NCBI RefSeq assembly: GCF_029338175.1
Contig: NZ_CP119862.1
Span: forward strand, 4,124,839 to 4,188,838
Origin: Citrobacter enshiensis
GTDB lineage: Bacteria; Pseudomonadota; Gammaproteobacteria; Enterobacterales; Enterobacteriaceae
Direction: 5' to 3'
Length of the DNA stretch: 64,000 bases
A program made the position numbers and the translations under genes. Shown here piece by piece: positions 1 to 11,502 of the stretch. Position 1 is the first letter of the stretch. Each line of letters begins with the position of its first letter. The notes beneath the pieces were generated by a model. That model was not told where the DNA came from. It searched no databases and was given only the letters and a program-made list of their open reading frames with translations.

Positions 1-49
1 CAGTACGTTAGCATTAATATAGACGTCAGTTATAGAAAGGAAATCTGCC

Positions 50-1105
50 ATGTCGACACTACGCTTACTTATCTCAGACTCTTACGATCCCTGGTTCAAC
101 CTCGCGGTCGAGGAGTGTATTTTCCGCCAGATGCCTGCCACTCAGCGCGTTTTGTTCCTGTGGCGTAACGCGGATACGGTGGTGATTGGCCGGGCGCAAA
201 ATCCGTGGAAGGAGTGCAATACCCGGCGCATGGAGGAAGACAACGTCCGTCTGGCGCGCCGTAGCAGCGGCGGTGGCGCGGTATTCCACGATCTCGGGAA
301 TACCTGTTTTACCTTTATGGCGGGGAAACCGGAATACGACAAAACCATTTCAACAGCTATTGTGCTGGATGCGCTGAATTCACTCGGCGTTGCCGCCGAT
401 GCTTCCGGGCGCAACGAATCTGATAGTCAACACCGCCGATGGGGAGCGCAAAGTGTCCGGCTCCGCCTATCGTGAAACAAAAGATCGTGGTTTTCATCAC
501 GGCACATTGTTACTCAACGCCGACCTGAGTCGCCTGGCGAACTATCTGAATCCAGATAAAAAGAAGCTTGAAGCCAAAGGGATTACCTCCGTGCGTGCGC
601 GCGTCGCAAATCTGGTCGAGCTGTTGCCGGGCATTACCCACGCTCAGGTGTGCGAGGCGATAACCGACGCCTTTTTCGCCCACTATGGTGAGCGTGTGGA
701 AGCGGAAATTATTTCGCCGGATAAAACGCCAGACCTGCCAAACTTTGCCGAAACTTTTGCCCGTCAAAGCAGTTGGGAATGGAACTTTGGTCAGGCGCCA
801 GCGTTTTCGCACCTGCTGGATGAACGCTTTTAGCTGGGGGCGGCGTGGAGCTGCACTTTGATGTAGAGAAGGGCCATATTACCCGTGCTCAGATCTTTCA
901 CGATAGTCTGAACCCGGCGCCGTTGGAAGCATTGACCACGCGTTTGCAGGGATCTCTGTATCGTGCCGATACGCTGCAACAGGCATGTGAAGCATTAGTG
1001 GAGGATTTCCCCGAGCAGGAGAACGCGTTGCGGGAACTGTCGGCGTGGATTGCCAGGGCCGTGCCGTTAAAAAGGCCCCGCAAGCGGGCCTTTAAAAGCG
1101 GTTGA
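50..1105 (+). CDS. lplA: lipoate-protein ligase A (frameshifted)
   Basis: LplA adenylates free lipoate and attaches it to lipoyl domains of 2-oxoacid dehydrogenases and GcvH in the cytoplasm. The start is the ATG at 50 ([21 protein letters not shown]), preceded by AAGGAAA. The family motif [15 protein letters not shown] is visible near residues 70-85. The product is read in three pieces: 50 to about 420, about 420 to 833 ([19 protein letters not shown]), and 845 onward ([15 protein letters not shown]). The frame changes near 415-430 and at a TTTT/GGGGG stretch at 831-842, so single-base insertions are likely. The open frame runs to 1105, but a further extra T near 1067 probably hides the native stop, because the frame otherwise reads through the terminator hairpin. 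E. coli LplA is 338 aa, which fits a stop near 1070. Confidence 0.93.
1070..1097 (+). terminator. intrinsic terminator after lplA
   Basis: An inverted repeat, AAAGGCCC and GGGCCTTT around a short CGCAAGC-type loop, lies directly after the expected lplA stop. It sits between convergent lplA and deoD and could serve both strands. Confidence 0.75.
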
Positions 1106-1141
1106 CCGGGCAGGCGAAAACGCCACCCGGTACAAATATCA

Positions 1142-1879
1142 TTACTCCTGGTCGCCCAGCAGTACAGATTCCAGCGCCAATCTTAATCATATCGTTGAAG
1201 GTCGTCTGACGCTCAGCGGCAGTGGTCTGCTCGTGGGTACGGATATGGTCGGATACGGTGCAGATGGTCAGCGCTTTCGCACCAAACTCGGCTGCTACGC
1301 CGTAAATAGCCTGCCGCTTCCATTTCCACGCCCAGAATGCCGTATTTTTCCATCACGTCGAACATTTCGCCGTCCGGAGAGTAGAACAGGTCTAGCGGCG
1401 AGAACAGGTTGCCGACGCGAGCGTCAACACCGAGGGCTTTCGCTGCGTCAACGGCGTTACGCACCATGCCGAAATCAGCAATCGCGGCAAAATCACTGAT
1501 CTTTGAACGGATGCGGTTAAACTTTGGAATCGGTGCAGGCACCCATACCGATCACCACGTCACGCAGTTTGACATCAGTAACGTACTGCGCCGCAGGACC
1601 GACGCGAATGAATTTTCTTCACGCCGAAATCGGTGATCAGCTACTTTGAGGTAGATAGAGCAGGACGGGACTACCCATACCGTGACCATAACGGAGATCT
1701 TGCGGCACCTTTATAGTCCCCGGTGAAACCCAGCATGCCCGCCGAACGTTATTTTACTTCACGAACATCTTCGAGGAAAGTTTCAGCAATGTGCTTCGCA
1801 CGCAGCGGGTCGCCCGGCATCAAAACTACGTCTCTCGAAATCGCCCATTTCTGGCATTAATGTGTGGGCGTAGGCCCAT
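1142..1879 (-). CDS. deoD: purine nucleoside phosphorylase DeoD (frameshifted)
   Basis: DeoD phosphorolyses purine (deoxy)nucleosides to base and (deoxy)ribose-1-phosphate, and is the last gene of the deo operon. Readable core (1213-1542): [22 protein letters not shown] and [24 protein letters not shown]. The last codons give [23 protein letters not shown] and a TAA at 1142-1144. The start is taken at the CAT at 1877-1879, where ATG is followed by a distorted version of the E. coli N-terminus; three extra bases lie in the first 18. The span is 738 nt against 720 expected for 239 aa, so insertions are frequent here. Identity is certain; the exact sequence is not. Confidence 0.9.
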
Positions 1880-1903
1880 CGTTATATCCTTCTAAATGTT
1901 TAT

Positions 1904-1973
1904 GCCTGATGGCGCGCCCAAGCGCCTAATCAGGCCTACAAAAATAAGGCCCGGTGAGCAAATGCTACCGGGC
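1904..1973. repeat. REP-like element and hairpin between deoB and deoD
   Basis: Two inverted repeats lie in tandem: GCCTGAT/ATCAGGC (1904-1935), followed by GCCCGGT/ACCGGGC (1949-1973). They resemble REP units and fall between deoB and deoD, where they could modulate mRNA stability. Confidence 0.6.
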
Positions 1974-1980
1974 GATTCCA

Positions 1981-3260
<1,280 letters not shown>

Positions 3261-3277
3261 TCAGATTCAGTATATCG

Positions 3278-4605
3278 CTATTCGGTGATTCGACGATACA
3301 CTGTCGGTGTAATTTCAGGCGCTTCGTTGTCAAGTCTGATTGCCGCTTTGACCGCTTTCGCGCCGCTTCTTGCCAACTGGCCCTCATCTTTGGCGTGGAT
3401 CACCGCCAGCGGGCGTTGTCCGTCAACACTGTCGCCCAGACGCGCCATGTCGGTAAAACCAACACTGTAATCAATAGTGTCCGATGCCTGACGGCGACCG
3501 CCGCCCATCGACACCACGGCCATGCCGAGTGCGCGGGTATCCATTGCGCCAACAAACCCTTCGCTGTCAGCGTACACCGCTTTACTCAGCATCGCTGTCG
3601 GCAGGTATTTTGCGTAGTTTTCGGCGAAATCAGTCGGCCCTTTCTGTGCCGCAACCATACGACCAAAGATTTCCGCCGCTTTACCGTTATCCAGCACTGC
3701 CTGCAGTTTTGCACGCGCGTCCGCATCATCACTGGCCAGCTTGCCGGAGATCAGCATCTCAACGCACAGCGCCATCGTGACGTCAAACAGACGTGGATTA
3801 CGATATTCCCCGGTCAGGAACTGCACCGCTTCACGCACTTCTACCGCGTTACCCGCGCTGGAGGCCAGTACCTGGTTCATGTCAGTCAGCAGCGCCGTAG
3901 TACGCACTCCCGCGCCATTGGCCACGCCGACGATCGCTTCTGCCAACGCGGCAGAAAGCTCATAGGTGGGCATAAAGGCGCCGCTACCCACTTTGACGTC
4001 CATAACCAGCGCATCCAGCCCTTCCGCCAGTTTTTTGGCCAGAATAGACGCGGGTAATCAAGTGGGATGGAGTCCACGGTCGCGGTAATGTCACGCGTGG
4101 CATAAAAACGTTTATCCGCCGGTGCTAGCGAACTGGTTTGCCCAATAATCGCCACACCCACGTCTTTAATAATTTCACGGAAACGGGCGTCATCCGGGAA
4201 GATATCAAACCCCGGGATCGCTTCCAGTTTGTCGAGCGTACCGCCGGTATGACCGAGGCCACGCCCGGAGATCATCGGAATGTAACCCCCACAGGCTGCC
4301 ACCATCGGCCCCAACATCAGGGACGTCACGTCGCCCACGCCGCCGGTAGAGTGTTTATCAACAATAGGGCCATTCAGATTCAGGCTTTTCCAGTCCAGTA
4401 CGGTTCCTGAATCCCGCATCGCCATGGTCAGCGAAACGCGTTCTGGCATTGTCATATCGTGGAAGAAAATGGTCATCGCCAGGGCGGCAATCTGCCTTCA
4501 GAGATGGTGTTGTCACGAATCCCGTTAATAAAGAAACGAATTTCTTCATCACTCAGACGCATGACCATCACGTTTTTTACGAATAATTTCTTGTGCGAGA
4601 AACAA
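3278..4605 (-). CDS. deoA: thymidine phosphorylase DeoA (frameshifted)
   Basis: DeoA cleaves thymidine and deoxyuridine with phosphate to 2-deoxyribose-1-phosphate and base. The start is a TTG at 4603-4605, with GGAGG at 4611-4615, reading [15 protein letters not shown] as in E. coli deoA. The glycosyl-transferase family signature [21 protein letters not shown] and the phosphate-binding KHSTGGVGD are intact in the 3886-4476 frame. The C-terminal half (3278-4003, [21 protein letters not shown] to VYRRITE) is in another frame. Breaks lie near 4040-4060, 4480-4500 and 3360-3385. Expected length is 440 aa (1323 nt) against 1328 observed. Confidence 0.94.
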
Positions 4606-4659
4606 GGTAACCTCCCGATTCTGGGCCTGGGCAGTACGCCTCCGGCCAACCGAATACAA

Positions 4660-4690
4660 TGCCAGATGGCGGCATCAGCGCCATCCGGCA
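4660..4690. repeat. REP element between deoC and deoA
   Basis: A palindromic unit with arms TGCC..ATGGCG and CGCCAT..GGCA lies in the intergenic gap between deoC and deoA. It is a typical intra-operon REP. Confidence 0.75.
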
Positions 4691-4700
4691 GAATCAAGTC

Positions 4701-5481
4701 TTAGTAGCTGCTTGCGCTTTTACCGTCGCCGTGGCCGAGTGCTTTCAGCAGGCTCGCCAGCAGGCTGGATGCGCCGAAACGGTAGTGACGAGAGTCAGCC
4801 CAGTCAGCGCCAAACAGTTCGTCGGCAATCGCCAGGAACTGTTGCGCGTCTTCAGCAGTACGTACGCCGCCTGCCGGTTTGAAACCAACCGTTTTGGCAA
4901 CGCCCATATCACGAATGACTTCCATCATGATGCGCGCGCTTTCCGGCGTCGCGTTTACCGGCACTTTACCGGTAGACGTTTTGATGAAATCGGCACCCGC
5001 TTTGATAGAGATTTCAGACGCTTTACGGGTCAACGCTTCTTCTTTCAGTTCACCGGTTTCGATGATCACTTTAAGCCAGACGTTAGCCGCCGCACAGGCA
5101 TCTTTACAGGCTTTAACCAGATCAAAACCCACCTGCTCATTGCCCGCGATCAGCGCGCGGTACGGGAACACCACGTCTACTTCATCCGCACCGTAGGCGA
5201 TTGCCGCACGGGTTTCCGCCAGAGCGATGTCGATGTCGTCGTTACCGTGCGGGAAGTTAGTCACCGTTGCGATACGGATATCCGGCGTGCCCTGCGCATT
5301 CAGGGTTTTACGCGCAATAGGAATGAAACGCGGGTAGATGCAGATAGCGGGCCGTGTTGCCGACCGGCGTTTTCGCCTGATGACACAGCGCGATCACTTT
5401 TTCATTGGTGTCGTCGTCGTTCAGGGTAGTCAGGTCCATCAGTTTCAGTGCGCGCAGGCTGCTTGCTTTTAAATCGGTCAT
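4701..5481 (-). CDS. deoC: deoxyribose-phosphate aldolase DeoC (one frameshift)
   Basis: DeoC splits 2-deoxyribose-5-phosphate into acetaldehyde and glyceraldehyde-3-phosphate, and is the first gene of the deo operon. The start is the ATG at 5481 ([20 protein letters not shown]) after GGAG. The catalytic Schiff-base region [10 protein letters not shown] and the FKPAGGVRT phosphate loop are both intact. One extra base near 5330-5350 shifts the frame after [10 protein letters not shown]; the rest (4701-5264, [28 protein letters not shown] to GDGKSASSY) is clean. The span is one base longer than the 259-aa E. coli gene. Confidence 0.95.
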
Positions 5482-5527
5482 TTGATTCTCCAACGGCATC
5501 GCCGTATAAAATTTCACCTTGCGGGTT

Positions 5528-5543
5528 TGTTAGTATTCTAACA
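5528..5543 (-). promoter_or_regulatory. DeoR operator at the deoP2 promoter
   Basis: The 16-bp site TGTTAGTATTCTAACA differs from the known DeoR palindrome TGTTAGAATTCTAACA at one base. It lies 46 bp upstream of deoC and, read on the minus strand, contains a TAGAAT -10 box, as at E. coli deoP2. Confidence 0.85.
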
Positions 5544-5560
5544 TTCACCCGTCATTACAC

Positions 5561-5609
5561 TTCGATATACATCACAGTTAATGAAAACTACGTACAAATT
5601 TGCATTACT
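5561..5609 (-). promoter_or_regulatory. CRP/CytR region of deoP2
   Basis: On the minus strand, TGTGATGTATATCGAA (5561-5576) and AGTAATGCAAATTTGTA (5593-5609) align with the two CRP sites of E. coli deoP2. CytR is known to bind between the paired CRP sites there. Spacing to the DeoR operator is conserved. Confidence 0.75.
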
Positions 5610-5743
5610 CTAATGAGATCAACTTCAAATAAATGACCTTTTCAGGCCCCACGAGAACGCTGGCAGGCGCATCAGGATCAAAAGCCATCGTGACGTAATT
5701 TTCTACAATGCCACTAAACCTTCGGTACAAAAAGGAAACGAAG

Positions 5744-7295
5744 ATGCCTGTTCCAAGCGAAACCGCCCTGCAACAACGTTGCCAGCAAATCGTGCCAGCC
5801 GGGTGCTCAGCCCTGAACAAAAACGCCATTTCCTGGCGCTGGAGGCCGAGAACAATTTACCTTATCCGGCACTCCCTGCGGATGCCCGCCAGGCGCTGGG
5901 ATGACGGCGTTATTTGCGATATGTTTTGAAGGACATGCACCGTTCAAACCCCGCTATGTATTGCTGATTATGCCCGTTTTTCTGGCCAACGGTTCACAGT
6001 GGCTGGAGCTGGAAGGGGCACAGGATTTAGATGACGCATTATCCTTGCTCACCATTCTGTACCACCATGTGCCCTCGGTAACATCGATGCCGGTCTTCCT
6101 CGGTCAGCTCGATACGCTGCTCCAGCCATATGTTAGAATTCTAACACAAAAAGAGATCGACATTCGAATAAAACGTTTCTGGCGCTATCTCGACAGAACC
6201 CTCCCTGATGCATTTATGCATGCCAATATTGGCCCTGCCGATACCCCTGTCACACGTGCGATTTTACGCGCAGATGCAGAGTTAAAGCAGGTAGCACCTA
6301 ACCTGACGTTTATTTATGATCCGCAAATCACCCCGGATGATTTGCTGCTTGAGGTTGCGAAAAATATTTGTGAATGCAGCAAACCTCATATTTCCAACGG
6401 CCCCGAAAATGATAAAATTTTCACAAAAAGCGGTTATGGCGTCGTCAGTTGTTATAACTCTTTACCCCTTGCGGGAGGCGGCAGCACACTGGTCAGGCTC
6501 AACCTGAAAGCCGTTGCAGAGCGCAGTACCTCTGTCGATGACTTCTTTACGCGCACGCTACCGCACTACTGTCAGCAACAAATTTCCATCATTGATGCTC
6601 GCTGTGACTTCCTCTACGAAAAATCACATTTCTTTGAGAATAGCTTCCTCGTGCAGGAAGGGTTGATCGATCCACAACGTTTTGTGCCCATGTTTGGGAT
6701 GTATGGTCTGGCGGAAGCCGTCAATCTGCTGTGTGAAAAAGCGGGGTTGAAAGCGCGGTATGGGAAAGATGAGGCCGCAAACGAACTGGGTTATCGCATC
6801 AGCGCGCAACTGGCCGGGTTTGTCGAAAAGACACCGGTGAAACACGGCTGGAAGCAAAGAGCGATGCTGCATGCGCAATCGGGTATCAGTTCAGATATCG
6901 GCACCACGCCGGGCGCGCGTCTGCCCTATGGCGACGAACCGGATCCCATCACCCATCTGCAAACCGTCGCGCCGCACCATGCGTGGTATCACTCCGGGAT
7001 CAGCGACATCCTGACGCTGGATGAAACCATTAAACGTAATCCGCAGGCGCTGGTACAACTTTGTCTTGGCGCGTTCAAGGCGGGTATGCGTGAATTTACC
7101 GCCAACGTCAGCGGCAACGATCTGGTGCGCGTCACAGGTTATATGGTGCGTTTGTCGGACCTGGAAAAATACCGCGCCGAAGGCTCCCGTACCAACACTA
7201 CCTGGCTGGGAGAAGAAGCCGCACGTAATACACGTATTCTGGAACGACAACCCCGCGTGATAAGCCATGAACAACAAATGCGCTTTGGTAAGTAA
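5744..7295 (+). CDS. yjjI: YjjI, glycyl-radical enzyme of unknown substrate (N-terminal frameshifts)
   Basis: This is an uncharacterised glycyl-radical enzyme, about 516 aa as in E. coli. The start is the ATG at 5744 ([17 protein letters not shown]), with AAGGAAACGAAG upstream. The C-terminal glycyl-radical loop [19 protein letters not shown] is clear, with Gly of RVTGY as the presumed radical site. A mid-protein [13 protein letters not shown] segment may hold the active Cys (inference). The N-terminal 60 codons are scrambled by indels before about 5960; the remainder is clean to the TAA at 7295. It overlaps yjjW by 29 nt, which should encode its activase. The deoP1 operator lies inside the coding region. 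Confidence 0.92.
6131..6146 (-). promoter_or_regulatory. DeoR operator O1 (deoP1) inside yjjI
   Basis: A perfect TGTTAGAATTCTAACA palindrome lies within yjjI, 603 bp upstream of the operator next to deoC. E. coli deoP1 and deoP2 operators are about 599 bp apart and bind DeoR with looping, so this is the distal operator/promoter of the minus-strand deo operon. Confidence 0.9.
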
Positions 7296-8131
7296 GGTTA
7301 TCCCTTTCTCCTGCGTGGACGGGCCAGGCAGTCGTCTGGTCCTCTTTTTACAGGGGTGTAATCTGCGCTGTAAAAACTGCCACAATCCGTGGACGATGGG
7401 ACGCTGTAATGATTGCGCTGAATGTGTCTCTCACTGCCCGCACCAGGCGCTGAGTCTCGTTGCCGGGAAAGTGGTGTGGCAGACTGATGTCTGTAAGCAG
7501 TGCGATACCTGTCTGCAGATGTGCCCACAACACGCCACGCCGATGGCGCAGACGATGAGTATTGACGATGTATTACGTCATATCCGCAAAGCATCATTGT
7601 TCATCGAGGGCATCACCGTCAGCGGCGGCGAAGCCACAACGCAATTACCGTTTATCCTGCAACTGTTTGCCGCAGTCAAAGCCGACCCGCACCTGCGTCA
7701 TCTGAGTTGCCTGGTAGACAGTAACGGCATGTTGAGCGAAACCGGCTGGGAGAAATTACTCCCGCTGTGTGACGGGGTCATGCTTGACCTTAAAGCATGG
7801 GGTAACGCGTGTCACCAACGGCTCACAGGGCGGGATAATGTGCTTATTAAGCGCAGCATTATGCTGCTGGCAGAGCGCGGTAAACTGGCAGAACTGCGGC
7901 TGCTGGTCATTCCCGGCCAGGTTGATTATTTGCAACAGATAGACCCGCTGGCGGCATTTATCTCTACTCTGGGAAATGTTCCCATCCGATTAAATGCTTT
8001 CCACGCCCATGGAGTGTATGGCGAAGCCAGAAACCTGGCCGAGCGCGACGCCGGACGACGTGGAGGCCCTGGCGAGCGCCTTACAGGATCGCGGCGTGAA
8101 TAATCTGATTTTCCCGGCGCTGTATCTTTAA
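7267..8131 (+). CDS. yjjW: YjjW, radical-SAM glycyl-radical enzyme activase (one frameshift)
   Basis: This is the probable activating enzyme that installs the glycyl radical on YjjI. The radical-SAM CxxxCxxC motif is CNLRCKNC near residue 30. Two ferredoxin-type 4Fe-4S motifs follow: [12 protein letters not shown] and [12 protein letters not shown]. The start ATG at 7267 overlaps the yjjI end. An indel near 8030-8050 moves the true C-terminus ([12 protein letters not shown] at 8129-8131) to another frame; the original frame stops at 8103 with an unrelated tail. Corrected length is about 287 aa, as in E. coli. Confidence 0.92.
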
Positions 8132-8212
8132 ATCTGAATTGCCGGTGGCGCTGACGCTCTACGGGCCTACAAAAATAGGGCAATTTGTACGATTCTCGTC
8201 ACCCTCTGGCAA

Positions 8213-8992
8213 TCAGAGATGAAAAAGCGTTGTGGTATTGCGATACAGCGCATCGGCAATCACCTCTTCAGGCTCCGGGCGCAACTCACATAGCACCTCA
8301 AACACTCTGACGGCCTGCTCCGGACGATTCGGCTGCCCCTGAAAACCGTTCAGCGGCATGTCCGGCGCATCCGTTTCCAGCAGTAAAGCGTCCAGTGGCA
8401 GTCGCGCCATGACATCGCGCGTTTTGCTGGCGCGAGGATACGTAATGGTGCCTCCCACGCCAATCTTATAGCCCAGTTGAACAAAGCGCTCGGCCTGTTG
8501 CAGGCTACCAGAGAAACCGTGTACCACGCCGGTTCGTGGCAAATTCTGGCGCTTAAGATGCATCGCCAGCGTGTCGTGCGTGCGACGGGAGTGGAGGATC
8601 ACTGGCAGGCAATAGCGTTTCGCCAGTTTCAGCTGCGCCTCCAGCAGGTACTCTTGCCTTGCGAACTGAGGATCGTCCCGGTAAAGATCCAGGCCAATCT
8701 CCCCTACCGCCACCACTTTCTGTGGGCGTTTCTCCAGGATCTGTTGGAGCTGGTCCAGACAGTGGTCGGCGTGATGTTCAATGACAATAGGATGCAGACC
8801 GAGTGCGGCAAACAGCGGCGGGAACTGTTCCGTCAGCGCCAGCACACGTGAGAAGTTCGCCGATTCCGTTGCCGGGACGATGATTTTCCCCGACGCCGGC
8901 ATCTGCAGGCGCGCTGAATACTGGCCCACTTCATCGCCGCAAAAAGGCGGAAAATCAAAATGACAGTGCGTATCGATAAAACACCCACTCAC
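8213..8992 (-). CDS. yjjV: TatD-family metal-dependent hydrolase YjjV
   Basis: This 259-aa protein of the TatD DNase family has an amidohydrolase-like TIM barrel. The N-terminal metal ligands are in CFIDTHCHFDFPPF (HxH), followed by AVGEIGLDLYRD and LPVILHSRRTHD, and near the C-terminus LLLETDAPDMPLNG. The gene is intact. The start is the GTG at 8992, overlapping the yjjU stop (GTGA), which indicates translational coupling. The substrate is presumed to be nucleic acid by family; it was not established from the sequence. Confidence 0.93.
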   Translation of the reverse strand: MSGCFIDTHCHFDFPPFCGDEVGQYSARLQMPASGKIIVPATESANFSRVLALTEQFPPLFAALGLHPIVIEHHADHCLDQLQQILEKRPQKVVAVGEIGLDLYRDDPQFARQEYLLEAQLKLAKRYCLPVILHSRRTHDTLAMHLKRQNLPRTGVVHGFSGSLQQAERFVQLGYKIGVGGTITYPRASKTRDVMARLPLDALLLETDAPDMPLNGFQGQPNRPEQAVRVFEVLCELRPEPEEVIADALYRNTTTLFHL

Positions 8993-10067
8993 GCCAGATC
9001 CTCATTGTTAAACGATGTGTCATTGGCCTGTGGCGCACCGCTCATGGGTTTTCACATGCGCGTCGTTGGCCACCGGAGCGGCAGGGACCACTACCCTTCC
9101 CGGAACCACAATCTTCGGCGTATGACGGACTAACGGCGGGTTTTCCGCCAGCAGTTTACCCACCCGTCGCCAGGAAGTATCGCCCGCACAGGCGCCCGTT
9201 TTGTAATCTTCACGCAGTGCGGAATGCGGCTTCCAGCGCCATGCTTTTGTAAAGGTTTTTGGCGGGGTAGAGTCTCAAAGATACGTAATTTACCTGGCGG
9301 CTTTTCTATAAAGCGCTGAATTTCGCTGTAACTGGCTTCATGATGCTTCACCAGATTGACCAACGGCTGCAAACTGCTTTCCCCCAGCCAGCGTTCCATG
9401 CGCTTAAACCACTGTGGCGTATAGTACATCTGCGAGGGGACGGTGCGGATCACCACCAGCGTTTTTGCCCCTTGCTTTGCCGCTTCACGAACGGGGATCG
9501 CATCGCTGACGCCGCCATCCAGATAGCTGATACCATCAAGCTCGACGCCCGTTCGGTAGAATCCTGGAATGGCGCTGGAGGCGCGAAGAAGATCGAGCCA
9601 GTTTTGTTTCGTTGGCGAAAAATAGACCGGCGAGTAGTCATCGCCGCGACAGGCGCACATGTAAAACTTTTTCCCCTTTTCAAACAAGTGCGACGCGTTA
9701 TCCAGTGCCAGAGGCATCTGCCCGGCGCTCGACTCCACCAGCCAGTCGAGATCGATGAGATTTCCCCCGCGCACAAAGCGAACCGGATCAAAGAATTCGC
9801 GCTTCGTGGTGTAACGCATGATGATTTTGCGCCCATAGCCGGGCTGATTGCAGAGGTAAGCCGAGAGGTTTTGCGCCCCTGCGGGAAGTACCGAAGTAGA
9901 GGTCAAAGGGGTTGAACTGCGCGCGCATGAACTCATCCAGCACCCCAGCGGTAAAAATCCCCCGCTGGCCCTCCACCTTCGCACACCAGTGCCATACTTC
10001 CCGGGCGGAATGCGTTTATTGTTAACGGCGCTATATTGCCGAGCGTGACGGGTATTCGCTGCCCCAC
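8989..10067 (-). CDS. yjjU: patatin-like phospholipase family protein YjjU (frameshifted)
   Basis: This predicted serine lipase of the patatin family is about 357 aa in E. coli. It starts at a GTG at 10067 (VGQRIPVTLGNIAPLT). The oxyanion-hole segment VCEGGGQRGIFTAGVLDEF and the nucleophile region (family GTSAG, read here around 9900-9915 across an indel) are present. The Asp motif DGGVSDAIPV at about 9505 completes the dyad. Breaks lie near 9895, 9975 and 9180-9250. The C-terminus (NDTSFNNEDLA by frame correction) ends at TGA 8989-8991, overlapping yjjV. Confidence 0.9.
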
Positions 10068-10191
10068 CTCTGCCTTCCTGTTCTTTTTGTATTATAGAGC
10101 GACAAAGTAACGCAATTTTGGCCTGTGCTAAAACCGTAAAAGCCAGTCCGATAGACTGGCTTAGTATCAACAAAACGTTACGGATTGAGCG

Positions 10192-10352
10192 CTAGGGTCG
10201 TTTACGGCCCATAAACAGGCTGATCAGGAACAGGATAATCCCTACGACGAAGACAATTTTCGCTGCCCCTGCAGCGGTGCCGGCCAGTCCACCAAACCCC
10301 AGAGCGGCGCAATTAACCGCGATAACCAGAAATATAATGCCCAACGAAACAT
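10192..10352 (-). CDS. ytjA: small membrane protein YtjA, DUF1328 (one frameshift)
   Basis: This 53-aa hydrophobic protein ([12 protein letters not shown].. to ..[24 protein letters not shown]) belongs to DUF1328 and has two predicted membrane segments. The start is the ATG at 10352 and the stop is TAG at 10192-10194. The span is 161 nt against 162 expected, so a base is missing or shifted near 10300-10345. It is too short for most ORF callers. It lies downstream of osmY, as in E. coli. Function is unknown. Confidence 0.85.
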
Positions 10353-10479
10353 AAGCTCTCCTTTACCCTAGTTAATGTCGACCGCTTGAGATGAGCGCTC
10401 AGGCTGCTCATTTGCGATAGTTTTGAGTGTGGTGCACAGTGCGCCTCCCGACAAAGTCAGGAGGGCAAATTACGAAGAA

Positions 10480-11097
10480 TTACTGAGTTTTCAGATCATT
10501 TTTGACGCTTTTCACGCCATCAACCGCTTTGGCGATACTTTCAGCGCGCTCGATTTGCGCCTGAGAGTCGACGGTACCGGAGAGCTGAACCACGCCATCG
10601 GTAGTCTCGACTTTCACTTTACGGGAGGGAACGGTGTCATCAGCCAGCAGCTTCGCTTTGATCTCGCTGGTGGTTGCCGTATCGCCTGCGTAGCCTTTCA
10701 CGGAATCTGATTTGCTGTCACGAACATGAAGCTTGTCGCTGACGGAGCTCACGCCCTCAATGCCTTTTGCGACTTTGACAGCTTCTTCTGCCTGCGCCTG
10801 GCTTTCGACAAACCCACTGAGGGTCACCACTTTCTGGTCGGTTTTGACGGAGATATCGGTGCTCTTAATGCTTTCGTGGTCCACCAGTGCGGCTTTCACT
10901 TTCGCAGTGATGGTGCTGTCATCCATGAAATTACCGACTTTATTCATAGAGCTATCGATCTTTTGCCCTGCGCTTTCAGCCCCGGATTGCGCCTTATCCA
11001 TCGTAGAGGTTTCTGCAAACGCAGAACCTGTCGCGACAGCGGAGGTCAGCATAACGGCCAGCAGAGTTTTAGAAATCTTAAGTCTTGTCATAGTCAT
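10480..11097 (-). CDS. osmY: periplasmic osmotically inducible protein OsmY
   Basis: This 205-aa protein has a Sec signal peptide ([20 protein letters not shown], cleavage after SAFA) followed by two BON domains: residues about 58-125 ([46 protein letters not shown]) and about 138-203 ([36 protein letters not shown]). It is intact. E. coli OsmY (201 aa) is a periplasmic chaperone-like protein induced by RpoS and osmotic stress. It is followed by ytjA on the same strand. Confidence 0.96.
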   Translation of the reverse strand: MTMTRLKISKTLLAVMLTSAVATGSAFAETSTMDKAQSGAESAGQKIDSSMNKVGNFMDDSTITAKVKAALVDHESIKSTDISVKTDQKVVTLSGFVESQAQAEEAVKVAKGIEGVSSVSDKLHVRDSKSDSVKGYAGDTATTSEIKAKLLADDTVPSRKVKVETTDGVVQLSGTVDSQAQIERAESIAKAVDGVKSVKNDLKTQ

Positions 11098-11502
11098 CGA
11101 TTAATTCCTGTATGGTTTGCTCATAATTTGAGCTCAGGCAACACGAGGTTGCATTGCTGAATGCGGTGAAAATCACCCAGTTCAGAAGTCAATGGCAGAG
11201 ATCGCAATCAGCAATTCTTATGATGAAGCTCTGTCCTGATACCTTCTGAGTCAGTTTTTAATATCGCAATTTAAATTATTGATAGCTTTAACAACCAACA
11301 TTCACAGAACAGGCAGTCGTAAAAGCCGTCAAAAATGTCATCACTTTGTTAAATATAGATCACAATCGCAAAATCGCTTGCCGAAACGGTCAAAAAATAG
11401 ACAATCATAAGGAAAACAGAGGGATTTAAGAACATTCCGCAATGGGAAGACAAGAGGGAAAACGTCCGCAGAGCGCGGATATACCGCGCTCTGGAAGGCA
11501 GA
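11098..11502. other. gene-free gap between prfC and osmY
   Basis: About 405 bp upstream of osmY and downstream of prfC. It is AT-rich from 11200 to 11440 and should hold the RpoS-dependent osmY promoter and leader. I see no credible ORF and no clear hairpin in it. Confidence 0.6.

Noticed and set aside
1066-1105. C-terminal Lys/Arg-rich extension of LplA
   Set aside because: It arises from read-through into the terminator hairpin after one extra T. The natural stop falls at about 1070.
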